Source: Sulfurimonas sp.
Lineage (GTDB): Bacteria; Campylobacterota; Campylobacteria; Campylobacterales; Sulfurimonadaceae
Direction: 5' to 3'
DNA: 30,506 nucleotides
NCBI GenBank assembly: GCA_027066935.1
Contig: JAMOMX010000367.1
Location: 1 to 30,506 of the forward strand
The notes beneath the pieces were generated by a model. It was given only the letters and a program-made list of their open reading frames with translations, did not search any database and was not told the origin of the DNA. Below, piece by piece: positions 1 to 8,174 of the stretch. Within the stretch, counting starts at the first letter, position 1; the number at the start of each line of letters is the position of its first letter. The position numbers were made by a program, and so were the translations under genes.

Positions 1-827
1 GCTTCAAAAATTTCAAAACTTTTCTCTTTTAGTACAGCCCCACTAAGTCCACCAATATCTTTTGGGTTTTTAACAAGTGAGTAATCAACAGTAGTATTTG
101 TAGCAATAATCCCATCTGCACCTTTTTGGACTGCCATTTTTGTAAGGGTGAGAGCATCCTCAGGTGTCATGTCTGGTGCAATTTTTAGAAGTATTGGTTT
201 TGATGTAATTTTTTTAGCTTCACTAAATAACTTTTCTATAAACTCTTCATTTTGTAAATCACGAAGTCCAGGAGTGTTTGGTGAAGATATATTTATAACC
301 ATATAGTCACCTAAATTGTGTAAAGCTTTTAAAAGAGTGGTGTAATCATTTATAGCTTCACTCTCAGATGTAAGCTTGTTTTTACCAATATTTACACCAA
401 TTGGAGTTGTAAAAGGGTAGTGTTTTTTTAATCTTTTTTGAGCTTTAAGTAGCCCATGGTTGTTAAATCCCATAGCATTTTGGATAGATTCCTCTTCAAC
501 ATGACGCCACATTCGTGGTTTTGGGTTACCAGCTTGAGGTTTTGGTGTGAGTGTGCCAATCTCTGTGTAACCAAAACCTAAAATTTGCATACCCTTTATC
601 ATAGTTGCATTTTTGTCAAATCCAGCTCCAAGCCCTATTGGGTTGTAAAATTTGCGTCCAAAGAGTTCTTGTGTTAAAACATCATCACTAATAAAATGAG
701 ATTTTAAAAAGAAATTAAAAGGTATTTGACAAACATTTGGCAACCTTAAAACTGCTTCAGCAAGATGATGAGCATTTTCTGGCTGGAGTTTAAAAAGGAA
801 TGGTTTTATTGTTTGGTAACTTATCAT
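1..827 (-). CDS. pyrD: Dihydroorotate dehydrogenase (quinone), class 2, 3' end cut by window
   Basis: PyrD oxidises dihydroorotate to orotate in pyrimidine synthesis; class 2 enzymes are membrane-associated and pass electrons to quinone. I translated the minus strand from the ATG at 827-825 and the frame stays open to base 1, giving about 275 residues of an expected ~350. The N-terminal helix region precedes a FMN-binding segment reading NPIGLGAGFDKNA, then GTLTPKPQAGNPKPR and NAMGFNNHG. The active-site segment NISSPNTPGLRDLQ near residue 180 carries the serine typical of class 2; class 1 enzymes have cysteine there. TNTTVDY appears near the cut end. A TATAAT box lies upstream. The family assignment is secure; the last ~75 residues lie outside the window. 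Confidence 0.96.
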   Translation of the reverse strand, partial: MISYQTIKPFLFKLQPENAHHLAEAVLRLPNVCQIPFNFFLKSHFISDDVLTQELFGRKFYNPIGLGAGFDKNATMIKGMQILGFGYTEIGTLTPKPQAGNPKPRMWRHVEEESIQNAMGFNNHGLLKAQKRLKKHYPFTTPIGVNIGKNKLTSESEAINDYTTLLKALHNLGDYMVINISSPNTPGLRDLQNEEFIEKLFSEAKKITSKPILLKIAPDMTPEDALTLTKMAVQKGADGIIATNTTVDYSLVKNPKDIGGLSGAVLKEKSFEIFE

Positions 828-854
828 TTATATCCAATTGTAAGAAATTTAGAC

Positions 855-860
855 ATTATA
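855..860 (-). promoter_or_regulatory. -10 box for pyrD
   Basis: On the minus strand the sequence reads TTTTTGTATAATG, a perfect TATAAT with an extended TG, about 28 bp upstream of the pyrD ATG. No convincing -35 is visible, as is common in Campylobacterota. Confidence 0.6.
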
Positions 861-940
861 CAAAAATCTTAGTAAAGGGAAGTTAATAAACAAAGATAAA
901 TAAGTTACTTGATTTAAAAATAATAGATATGATTTTTTGA

Positions 941-946
941 TACAAT
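941..946 (+). promoter_or_regulatory. -10 box for the DJ-1/HD-GYP pair
   Basis: TTTTTTGATACAATG contains TACAAT preceded by TG, 38 bp upstream of the DJ-1 start. The two downstream genes are only 26 bp apart and probably share this promoter. Confidence 0.5.
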
Positions 947-984
947 GTTTTACATAAAAAATATTTCAAATAAAAGGGTAAAAG

Positions 985-1545
985 ATGATTACAATTTTAG
1001 TGCCATTAGCGAATGGTTTTGAAGAGATAGAGGCTGTTAGCATTATAGATGTATTAAGACGTGCTGAAATTGAGGTTGTGGTTGCTTCACTTGATGAAAA
1101 TTTATTAGTCAAGGGTGCAAATGGTATAGAAATAAAAGCTGATGTAGAATTAAAAGATGTTTCTATTGAAAATTTAAGCATGATTGCACTGCCTGGTGGG
1201 TGGGATGGTACTTATGCATTAGCTGATGATGTTAATGTACAAAATATTTTAAAAGATATGAATAATAGGGGCAAGCCTATAGGTGCAATTTGTGCTGCTC
1301 CATTTGCTCTAAATAAAGCAGGTGTTCTAAAAAATAAGTACACTTGTTATCCATCAGTTGAAGAACAAATCCAAAGAGATGGATATATGGGTGATGAAAA
1401 AATGGTAGTAGAAGATGAAAATATTATGACCTCTCGTGGGATTGGTACTGCTTTGTGTTTTGCTCTTGAAATAGTTAAAAAATTCAAAGGAATTGAAACA
1501 TATAAAGCTATAAAATCTGGAATTTTAGCTGATAGTTGTAATTAA
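985..1545 (+). CDS. DJ-1/PfpI family protein (YajL/ThiJ-like)
   Basis: A 186-residue protein of the DJ-1 superfamily. The conserved glutamate sits at residue 16 in GFEEIEAV, matching Glu18 of human DJ-1. The nucleophile-elbow cysteine is Cys103 in GAICAAPFAL. The C-terminal TSRGIGTALCFALEIV matches the DJ-1 TSRG-GT signature. Length is normal for the family and there is no signal peptide, so it should be cytoplasmic. Family members include redox-sensitive chaperones, proposed protein or nucleotide deglycases and glyoxalase-like enzymes; which activity applies here cannot be told from sequence. An AGGG ribosome-binding site precedes the ATG. A probable c-di-GMP phosphodiesterase gene follows after 26 bp and is likely co-transcribed, without a known functional link. 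Confidence 0.92.
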   Translation: MITILVPLANGFEEIEAVSIIDVLRRAEIEVVVASLDENLLVKGANGIEIKADVELKDVSIENLSMIALPGGWDGTYALADDVNVQNILKDMNNRGKPIGAICAAPFALNKAGVLKNKYTCYPSVEEQIQRDGYMGDEKMVVEDENIMTSRGIGTALCFALEIVKKFKGIETYKAIKSGILADSCN

Positions 1546-1571
1546 TACCAAAAACCATTTAAAAGAGATTT

Positions 1572-2501
1572 ATGATTGCTAAGAAGTATGTAAGAATTAA
1601 AGAGGATATTATTGTTAAAGATAATATATTTGAATTTGATATATATTTTTACCTAAAAGATGAAGGGTTAGTAAAGCTAATAAAAGAAAAAAACTCAACT
1701 CTTTCATCTCATGATGTAATTACAATAAGAGAAAAAAAAGATATATATGTTGGTAAATCTGATAAGCATATATATGAAAAATATTATCAAGAGTATTTAG
1801 CTTTAATTGCAAAAGATATTAAAACTAAAAAAATGATAGAAATATATTCAAAAGCTGCTCATGCAATAGAAGAAATTTATAATAATCCAGAAACATTAGG
1901 TGGAAATGAAAAATCAAAAGAGGTTGTAAATGATTTAGTATCTACCATATTGGATGATGATTTTACAGTAACTTCTTTGATGAGTATTGCTACACATGAT
2001 TATTATACACATACACACTCTTTAAATGTAGCTATATATGCTTTAAGTTTAGGTGCCTTTTTAAAATTAGATATTGCATCACTAAAAAGACTTGGACATG
2101 CTGGATTTTTACATGACTTAGGTAAAAAAAGCATTGATTTAAAAATTATAAATAAAAATGGAAGTTTAAGTAAAGAGGAGTTTGATATTGTAAAAACTCA
2201 TTCAGAATTAGGATATATTTTTGCTTTAAAGATGGGTGTAAATAATAAACAAACCTTAGACGCTATTAGATATCACCATGAAAAAATAGATGGGAGTGGT
2301 TATCCATTTGGATTAAAAGGGGAGGAGATACCTTTTTTTGCTCGTGTTATAAGTATATGTGATGTATTTGATGCATTAACAAGTATGAGAAGTTATAAAA
2401 AAGCTTTAAATACATATGATGCTTTATTTCTTATAAAAACTGAAATGAAGCATCATTTGGATATGGATTTACTAAAGAGCATGATAAAGATGTTTAGATA
2501 A
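1572..2501 (+). CDS. HD-GYP domain protein, probable cyclic-di-GMP phosphodiesterase
   Basis: A 309-residue protein with no receiver or membrane domain. Residues 1-130 form an N-terminal module that I do not recognise, of the kind often found ahead of HD-GYP domains. Residues ~140-305 are a complete HD-GYP domain: HTHSLNVA near 147-154, the metal-binding HDLGK at 181-185, the HHEKIDGSGYP motif at 235-245, and ICDVFDALTSMRSYKK after it. With all of these present it is expected to hydrolyse c-di-GMP, though activity is inferred. It lies 26 bp after the DJ-1 gene and ends convergently with the efflux operon. A second HD-GYP protein is encoded at 14715. Confidence 0.9.
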   Translation: MIAKKYVRIKEDIIVKDNIFEFDIYFYLKDEGLVKLIKEKNSTLSSHDVITIREKKDIYVGKSDKHIYEKYYQEYLALIAKDIKTKKMIEIYSKAAHAIEEIYNNPETLGGNEKSKEVVNDLVSTILDDDFTVTSLMSIATHDYYTHTHSLNVAIYALSLGAFLKLDIASLKRLGHAGFLHDLGKKSIDLKIINKNGSLSKEEFDIVKTHSELGYIFALKMGVNNKQTLDAIRYHHEKIDGSGYPFGLKGEEIPFFARVISICDVFDALTSMRSYKKALNTYDALFLIKTEMKHHLDMDLLKSMIKMFR

Positions 2502-2502
2502 A

Positions 2503-2533
2503 ATCATTTCACACTTTTTAGATGTAAAATGAT
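2503..2533. terminator. Hairpin in convergent gap, likely bidirectional terminator
   Basis: ATCATTTCACA (2503-2513) can pair with TGTAAAATGAT (2523-2533), one internal mismatch, 9-nt loop. It fills the 34-bp gap between the stop codons of the HD-GYP gene and the efflux pump gene, where a shared terminator is expected. Confidence 0.5.
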
Positions 2534-2535
2534 AG

Positions 2536-4248
2536 TTATGGCTCATAAATAGATATAGCTTTTTTCTCATTATGACCAAAATGTTTTTCTAAATCTGATT
2601 GAAAAAGTAATACTGGTACAATTATTAGTGACGCTACAACAGCTGCAACAGTTCCAAATACAAGGGCAACACCAAGTCCGCCAAATACAGCATCGCCAGC
2701 TAGAAGTGTTGATGCAAGTATAATAGCTGCTGCTGTTAGTAAGATAGGCTTAGCACGTGTAGCAGCTGAATAAGCGATAGCATCAGCCTTGTTCATACCT
2801 TTATCATGCATCAATGATTTTGTAAAATCTATAAGAAGTAAAGAGTTACGAGAACTAATCCCAATAAGTGCAATAAACCCAATCAAGGAGGTTGCAGTTA
2901 AAAAGAATGTATCGGCTGTAAAGATATCCATAATCCAGTGCCCAACAATTACCCCAATAATTGAGAGGAATGAACTTAAAAGTATGATACCACTTAAAGT
3001 AAAGCTTTTATAATATATTACCATTAGTAAAAAGATAAGTATTAGTGCAGAAATAAATGCAGCTCCTAGTTCAACAAATGTATCAAGAGTAACTTCCATC
3101 TCTCCATCCCAGATTATTTTGTAAATTTCGCCAGTTATTTTGTCAGTTAATTGTAGATTAAACATACCAATTTTTTCTATATTATAACTATCAGTAAAAG
3201 TATTAAGCATTACATCTCTAGCCTCCATAAGTGGATAAACTTGAGACACCATATCAGTTTCAGCCATTACATTTACCATTTGATGTAAATTTTTATTCAT
3301 AATTAAAGGGTTTGATTTTTTTGGCACTATGGTTACAAGCTCTGTAATTGGTGTCATCATCCCCATCTTGTTCATCAATTTTAGAGATGATAGTTTTATT
3401 TTTACTGATGAGATATCTTTAGATGTGAATTTTTTTGACTCTTTTGATAGGGAGAGATAAATTGGTACTTGATCATCATATATATCTGAATTTTTCACAG
3501 CTATTTGCATACCCTCAAATGCCAAATACAATACATCATTTAATTGTTTTATATTTACTCCAGAGCGAGAAACCTTATCTGAATTAACAATAATTTCATA
3601 AGTATCATATATTTCATCTTGCATAATGTCTATATCTACTAAGCCATCTGTAGTTTTAAAGACATCTTCTATTTTTTGAGCTAAAACTCTTATCCCATCT
3701 GCATTATTTCCATATACTTCTGCAACAATAGCAGCAAGAACAGGAGGACCAGCTGGTGGTTCTACAAAAGATATCTTTGTATTTGGATAAAGTTTCTCAC
3801 AATTAGATTGAATAATTGGACGAAGTCTTTGTACCATTATATATGATGGTTCATCTCTTTGATGTTTTGGTGCGATATTTAAAACTATTTCAGCTAAATT
3901 TTCACTATTTTTAAAATGACTACCTTTTATAAGACCAGCAAAATCAAGAGGTGCGCCCATCCCTAAAAACACTTCAGTATCAACTAAATGTTTCTCTTTT
4001 ATAATCTCATTAACTACACAAGAAGTAACCTTATTTGTTTGCTCAATTGAGCTTCCATTTGCAAGAGTAACATATATATTAAAAGTATTACTATCTTTGC
4101 CAGGTAACATTTTTGCTAAAACCATTTTTGATGGAGCAATCATCAATATTGATAAAATAAAAGCTACAAGGGTGAAAAGAAGTATAACTCTTCTTCGTGT
4201 TTTATTTTTTATATTATTAGATATTATTTTTTCAAATTTTTCAAACAT
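2536..4248 (-). CDS. RND efflux permease, C-terminal half (separate gene)
   Basis: A 570-residue protein equal to the second half of an RND (AcrB/CusA-type) pump. A transmembrane helix at ~20-40 (TM7 of a full-length pump) leads into a periplasmic porter domain of ~345 residues with the EPPAGPPVLAAIVAEVYG stretch. Five helices follow from ~392 onward. TM10 reads IGFIALIGISSRNSLLLIDF, with Arg467 where AcrB has Lys940. The last helices end in the VASLIIVPVLLF tail typical of TM12. The ATG overlaps the TAA of the upstream half gene by one base (TAATG), and GGAG precedes it at good spacing. The two halves together (1100 residues) lack nothing obvious, so this reads as a natural gene split and not a decayed pump. 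Substrate is not identifiable. Confidence 0.88.
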   Translation of the reverse strand: MFEKFEKIISNNIKNKTRRRVILLFTLVAFILSILMIAPSKMVLAKMLPGKDSNTFNIYVTLANGSSIEQTNKVTSCVVNEIIKEKHLVDTEVFLGMGAPLDFAGLIKGSHFKNSENLAEIVLNIAPKHQRDEPSYIMVQRLRPIIQSNCEKLYPNTKISFVEPPAGPPVLAAIVAEVYGNNADGIRVLAQKIEDVFKTTDGLVDIDIMQDEIYDTYEIIVNSDKVSRSGVNIKQLNDVLYLAFEGMQIAVKNSDIYDDQVPIYLSLSKESKKFTSKDISSVKIKLSSLKLMNKMGMMTPITELVTIVPKKSNPLIMNKNLHQMVNVMAETDMVSQVYPLMEARDVMLNTFTDSYNIEKIGMFNLQLTDKITGEIYKIIWDGEMEVTLDTFVELGAAFISALILIFLLMVIYYKSFTLSGIILLSSFLSIIGVIVGHWIMDIFTADTFFLTATSLIGFIALIGISSRNSLLLIDFTKSLMHDKGMNKADAIAYSAATRAKPILLTAAAIILASTLLAGDAVFGGLGVALVFGTVAAVVASLIIVPVLLFQSDLEKHFGHNEKKAISIYEP

Positions 4249-5840
4249 TATTTGCTCTCCTCTTTATGATGTTTTGGTTTTTTTAACATTCTGAGTGCTA
4301 AATAAGGTGTGAAAATATATGCTACAAACAGTGAAGCGATGAGTGATACAGGGACATTTGCAGGGATTGGTTTCATAAACTGACCCATCATCTGTCCAAC
4401 AAAAGCCATAGGTATCATAGTCATGATAATGGCAAGTGTTGCTATGTTTGTTGGTGGTCCAATCTCATCAGTTGCTTTAATCATCAAATCATCAATACTT
4501 TCATCTTCACTCTCAATAGAGTGAAAGTGTCTATGAATATTTTCTATAACAATAATCGCTGCATCAACTAAAAGACCTAGTGAGAGTAAGAATGCAAAAA
4601 GGGTAATACGATTGATGGTTTGATCAGTTAAATAAGCTATAAAAAGTGTAATTGCCAAAATGGCTGGAACAGTAAAAGTAACTATGAGTGATTCACGCCA
4701 TCCAAGAACAAGAACAAGCAATATAGCAATGATAACAATTGATAAAACAAGATGATAAACAAGTTCATTAACAGCTTCGTTTGCTCTTTGACCATCATTT
4801 CTAGTAATTACATAATTTATTCCATTTTTATTTAAGTATTCTTTATATGTTTCTAGTTCATTTTTAACAGCATCTGCAATAACAACGGCATTTGTTCCTT
4901 GAAGCTTTGATACAGTTAGTGTAACTTGATCTCTAAGAGGTGTAAATTTACCATCTTTATCACGAACACTAATAAAAGCTGATTTAAAATTTTGAATATC
5001 ATAACTTTTTTCAACTTTTGCAACTTGCTTTAGATAGATTGGTGACCCCATATACTGTGCAACAATTATATTTGCAATATCTTTAGAGCTTTCAATTGCA
5101 TTTTTAACTCCAAACATAATGATTTGATTATCCTTTGTACGGTTCTTTATAGCTGGAACACTATATGAGAGTGCTTGAACTGCTTGAGTAATCTGTCCCA
5201 TAGATAGGTTATAACCAGAGAGTTTATGTAGATCAACTTCTATATTAAATTGAGTTTTATTTCCACCTTTTATCTCTGTTACAGCTACATTTGACAATCC
5301 ATTTATATGGTGTTGAATCTTTTTTACACTATTATATAGCTCAGTTTTAGATAACTCTCCACCATTTGAAAAAAATGCAACACTCACTATTGGGATATCT
5401 ACATCAATATCAAGTGGTTTTACAATTGGATCCATCGCACCTATGGGAAAAATATCTGAATTTTGCATAATTTTATCATATATTTTTAGATTTGAATCCT
5501 CTTTAACCTCTCCTATAAAAAAAGCAGCATTTACAATACCTACATTGTCCATGGCAGTACCATATATATGCTCAACACCTTTAATCTCTTTTAATTTTCG
5601 CTCCAAAGGCTCCACAATAACCCTTTGTATCTCCTCTGCACTTGCTCCAGGAAGTGCTACTATTACAGTTGAGCCACTTACTACCATTTGAGGATTTTCC
5701 TCTCTTGGCATAATCTCTAAAGCTAAATATCCAATAGCGAGTAAAAACACACCAAGTACAACGGTTAATGGATTTCTTATAAATCCTTTTGCCAACTTTC
5801 CTGCATAGTCACTAGGTTGATATCTGTTTTTTGTTATCAT
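4248..5840 (-). CDS. RND efflux permease, N-terminal half (separate gene)
   Basis: A 530-residue protein equal to the first half of an RND pump. TM1 lies at ~24-43, followed by EIMPREENPQ and a periplasmic porter/docking domain to ~355. TM2-TM6 follow to ~518 and end in FTPYLALRML. TM4 reads LGLLVDAAIIVIENIHRH. It keeps one aspartate (Asp426) but has alanine where AcrB has the second aspartate of its DD pair; heavy-metal CusA pumps also have a VDAA arrangement. The protein stops 12 residues after TM6, in the cytoplasmic linker between the two pseudo-symmetric halves of normal RND pumps. It lies 9 bp after the adaptor gene, with AAGG before the ATG, and should be co-translated with the C-terminal half through the TAATG junction. 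Confidence 0.88.
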   Translation of the reverse strand: MITKNRYQPSDYAGKLAKGFIRNPLTVVLGVFLLAIGYLALEIMPREENPQMVVSGSTVIVALPGASAEEIQRVIVEPLERKLKEIKGVEHIYGTAMDNVGIVNAAFFIGEVKEDSNLKIYDKIMQNSDIFPIGAMDPIVKPLDIDVDIPIVSVAFFSNGGELSKTELYNSVKKIQHHINGLSNVAVTEIKGGNKTQFNIEVDLHKLSGYNLSMGQITQAVQALSYSVPAIKNRTKDNQIIMFGVKNAIESSKDIANIIVAQYMGSPIYLKQVAKVEKSYDIQNFKSAFISVRDKDGKFTPLRDQVTLTVSKLQGTNAVVIADAVKNELETYKEYLNKNGINYVITRNDGQRANEAVNELVYHLVLSIVIIAILLVLVLGWRESLIVTFTVPAILAITLFIAYLTDQTINRITLFAFLLSLGLLVDAAIIVIENIHRHFHSIESEDESIDDLMIKATDEIGPPTNIATLAIIMTMIPMAFVGQMMGQFMKPIPANVPVSLIASLFVAYIFTPYLALRMLKKPKHHKEESK

Positions 5841-5849
5841 AATTTAGCC

Positions 5850-6599
5850 TTATGGGATCTCAATAGTTGCATACATACCGGGATATATTGTTTTACTATT
5901 GTTTTTAAATGATATTTTTATTTTAAAACTATGTGTCATTGGGTTTGAGTTTGGAATAATAGCACTAACTTTTCCAATTGATTTTATCTTTAAAGATGGA
6001 ATTTTTACAATTACTTTTGTTCCATGTTTAATACGACTGAGATTATCTTCGGAGATTTCAGCAGCTATCTTTAAATTTGATAAATCTGATAAAACTATAG
6101 CTGGCATACCAGGCATTGCCATCTCTCCAACTTTAATGTTTTTAGATACAACTACACCATCATTTGGTGCTACTATATTTAAGTATCTGTATTGGTTCTT
6201 AACCTCTTCAAGTCTAGCTTTAGCTATCATAATCATATCTTGCATATTTATATTAGCTAACTCTAACTCTTCTACTTTATATTTTGCAACCATATCTTGT
6301 TCAAACAATCTTTTATGACGGGTTAAATTTAACAATAGGTTATTATGTTGATTTTGATACATTTGAAGACTTAACTCCGCTTGTATTTTTGCAGAATCTA
6401 TCTCTCTTGAATCTATTGTATAAAGTAAATCACCAGCTTTAACTTCATCTCCATCTGAGACCCTTACATCAGTTACAAACCCCATAAAACGACTTGTAAT
6501 CATCTTTTGGTTATCAGAAATCACACTACCAGAAAGTGTAAGTGTTTCAGCTATTAATGTAGCTCCAAGTGTTAAAAGTATTAAAAATGTCTTCATCAT
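5850..6599 (-). CDS. Periplasmic adaptor (membrane fusion) protein of RND efflux system
   Basis: HlyD/AcrA-family adaptor, about 249 residues, which bridges the inner-membrane pump and the outer-membrane channel. The N-terminus MMKTFLILLTLGATLIA is a signal peptide. A split biotinyl-lipoyl domain shows GFVTDVRVSDGDEVKAGD on one side and APNDGVVVSKNIKVGE on the other, flanking a helical hairpin. A beta-barrel region follows (LKIAAEISEDNLSRIKHG). The protein is short because it lacks an extended membrane-proximal domain. I chose the ATG at 6599 because GGAG lies 9 nt before it and the signal peptide then begins properly. An ATG 15 bp upstream (6614) is in frame but has no ribosome-binding site. 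The start follows the channel gene stop by one base (TAAAATG). Confidence 0.88.
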   Translation of the reverse strand: MMKTFLILLTLGATLIAETLTLSGSVISDNQKMITSRFMGFVTDVRVSDGDEVKAGDLLYTIDSREIDSAKIQAELSLQMYQNQHNNLLLNLTRHKRLFEQDMVAKYKVEELELANINMQDMIMIAKARLEEVKNQYRYLNIVAPNDGVVVSKNIKVGEMAMPGMPAIVLSDLSNLKIAAEISEDNLSRIKHGTKVIVKIPSLKIKSIGKVSAIIPNSNPMTHSFKIKISFKNNSKTIYPGMYATIEIP

Positions 6600-6600
6600 T

Positions 6601-7950
6601 TTATTTATCTCCATTTGCTAATTTTATTAAAGCGAATATACGCTCATTTCTTTTGTTTAGAGCAATTTTTAGTTGTAGTATTTTTTGAATTTGTTCAGAC
6701 TGTTTGATAATTACATCACTCATAGATGAGAGTTTTTCTTTATAACGAGCTTCATAGTTTTTATATATCTCATTTGCTAAATCTAACTCTTTTTTTAGTG
6801 ATGCTATCTCAGAGTCTTGAGTCTCTATCTCTGTTCTTAGTTTAGCAATTTTAAGTTTAATCCCATTTTTTGCTAGTTGAACGCTATATTTAACTTTTAA
6901 ATGCTCAATTTTTGCTTCTTGAATTTTATAATAATCAACTCCACCATTAAATAAGTTCCATTGAAGTCTAGCCCCAATAGTATATGCTTTATGCTCATTA
7001 ATATTACCTAAAAATGAGTTGTCAGCAGTTGAAATCTCTGCAAATGCTCCAATCATTGGATAATATGCAGATTTTGAAAGGTCTGTCATTGAATCTCTTA
7101 TCTTTAAAGCTGTTGAAGCTCTTTTAATATCTAAGTTATTTTGTAGTATATCTTCATCGTTTATATTTGGTACAGCTACACCACCTTCTAAGATTTCGAT
7201 AGAGTCTACTTTTTGGTTTAGTAAAAAACTAATATAATGATAAAGTAATTTTTGATTATATCTCATTTGTGATATTAAGCGTTCAACATTTCCTTTTTTT
7301 GCTTTAACTTCAAGTAGGTCTACTTTTTTTGCGTATCCAACATCTATCATAGTTTGAGTTGTATTTTCAAGAATTTTGATATTATCAAGTATAATACTTA
7401 GATGATCTATAGAGTTACTTAGTAAAGCCATATCATAATAACTTTTTTTAAGTTGATATATCTTTTCATCTATAACTTTATCTTTATCTAAAGATTTTAA
7501 TTCTTTCATCGATTCTAAAATAGATGAATATGAAGTTATTTTAAAGCCAGTAAAAATAGGTAGTTCATATTTTAGTTTTGTTTGAAAGAGTGTACGAGAT
7601 TCAGGATTGTTTAAATCATCAGGTGCGACTTTCAAAATATTTGGGTTTGTATTGTCAAATTCAGAAAATCCAAAATCCCCAAATGTAGCTTCTCTTGAGG
7701 TTAGTTTAAAGCCAAATACATTTAGTGCATCATCAGAGTTAACTATATCTTGAATCAAATCTAGTTTCCCCCAATTGGTACCACTAGCTATATTTATTTT
7801 TGATTTTGCAGAATCTACATCAAAGGATGCAGTCTTTATCTCTAAATTTTGTGTTTTTAACATCTCCAATGCTTGGTTTAATGATATAGAATTATTTTGT
7901 GATGCTTCTAGGAGCAACACGCTAAACAGAAATAAAAGTACCTTTTTCAT
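6601..7950 (-). CDS. TolC-family outer membrane efflux protein
   Basis: A 449-residue outer-membrane factor and the first gene of the efflux operon. It starts with a signal peptide (MKKVLLFLFSVLLLEAS), then the usual opening of this family, ISLNQALEMLKTQNLEIKTA. Two long helical repeats follow, with NGGVDYYKIQEAKIEHLKVKY in the second, and a closing coiled coil (ETQDSEIASLKKELDLANEIYKN would be its central part, residues ~375-400). The protein should trimerise as the exit duct for the adaptor and split pump encoded downstream. AGAGG precedes the ATG. The region upstream carries 22-bp-period repeats that may be an operator; no regulator gene is adjacent, so control is unknown. Confidence 0.88.
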   Translation of the reverse strand: MKKVLLFLFSVLLLEASQNNSISLNQALEMLKTQNLEIKTASFDVDSAKSKINIASGTNWGKLDLIQDIVNSDDALNVFGFKLTSREATFGDFGFSEFDNTNPNILKVAPDDLNNPESRTLFQTKLKYELPIFTGFKITSYSSILESMKELKSLDKDKVIDEKIYQLKKSYYDMALLSNSIDHLSIILDNIKILENTTQTMIDVGYAKKVDLLEVKAKKGNVERLISQMRYNQKLLYHYISFLLNQKVDSIEILEGGVAVPNINDEDILQNNLDIKRASTALKIRDSMTDLSKSAYYPMIGAFAEISTADNSFLGNINEHKAYTIGARLQWNLFNGGVDYYKIQEAKIEHLKVKYSVQLAKNGIKLKIAKLRTEIETQDSEIASLKKELDLANEIYKNYEARYKEKLSSMSDVIIKQSEQIQKILQLKIALNKRNERIFALIKLANGDK

Positions 7951-7978
7951 ATATTACCTCTTCTTATATTTATTATTA

Positions 7979-8044
7979 TAATTAAGTTAAAACTATAACA
8001 TAATTAAGTTAAAATTATATTATAATTAAAATTTAAATGGTTAA
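7979..8044. repeat. Three 22-bp-phased repeats upstream of the efflux operon
   Basis: TAATTAAGTTAAAA occurs at 7979 and again at 8001. The two 22-bp units agree at 19 of 22 positions. A degenerate third copy (TAATTAAAATTT) begins at 8023, again exactly 22 bp on. The array lies 29-94 bp upstream of the TolC-family ATG, in the shared divergent promoter region. A two-helical-turn period suggests a row of protein binding sites on one DNA face. Low sequence complexity tempers this. Confidence 0.5.
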
Positions 8045-8144
8045 ATTATCTTATATTATTATTATTTGCTTAAATTTTAAAGTGCAAATAGTGTAGTATA
8101 AGAATTTAAAATAATTATATATTAAGATTATATCACTAAAATGC

Positions 8145-8150
8145 TATTAT
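8145..8150 (+). promoter_or_regulatory. -10 box for DUF4395-like gene
   Basis: ATGCTATTAT gives TATTAT with an extended TG, 24 bp upstream of the ATG. The surrounding DNA is nearly pure A/T, so alternatives exist. Confidence 0.35.
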
Positions 8151-8174
8151 TATTTTAATTTTAAAGAGTTTTGT

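Noticed and set aside
2536..5840. Split RND pump as a frameshifted pseudogene or sequencing error
   Set aside because: Both halves are complete at their domain borders. The second has its own ATG with GGAG, the stop and start overlap as TAATG, and neither half shows further decay. Reads would settle it.
5899..6318. 139-codon plus-strand open frame opposite the adaptor gene
   Set aside because: It is antisense to a well-supported HlyD-family gene, has no recognisable domain or ribosome-binding site, and its residues mirror the A/T-rich coding strand.
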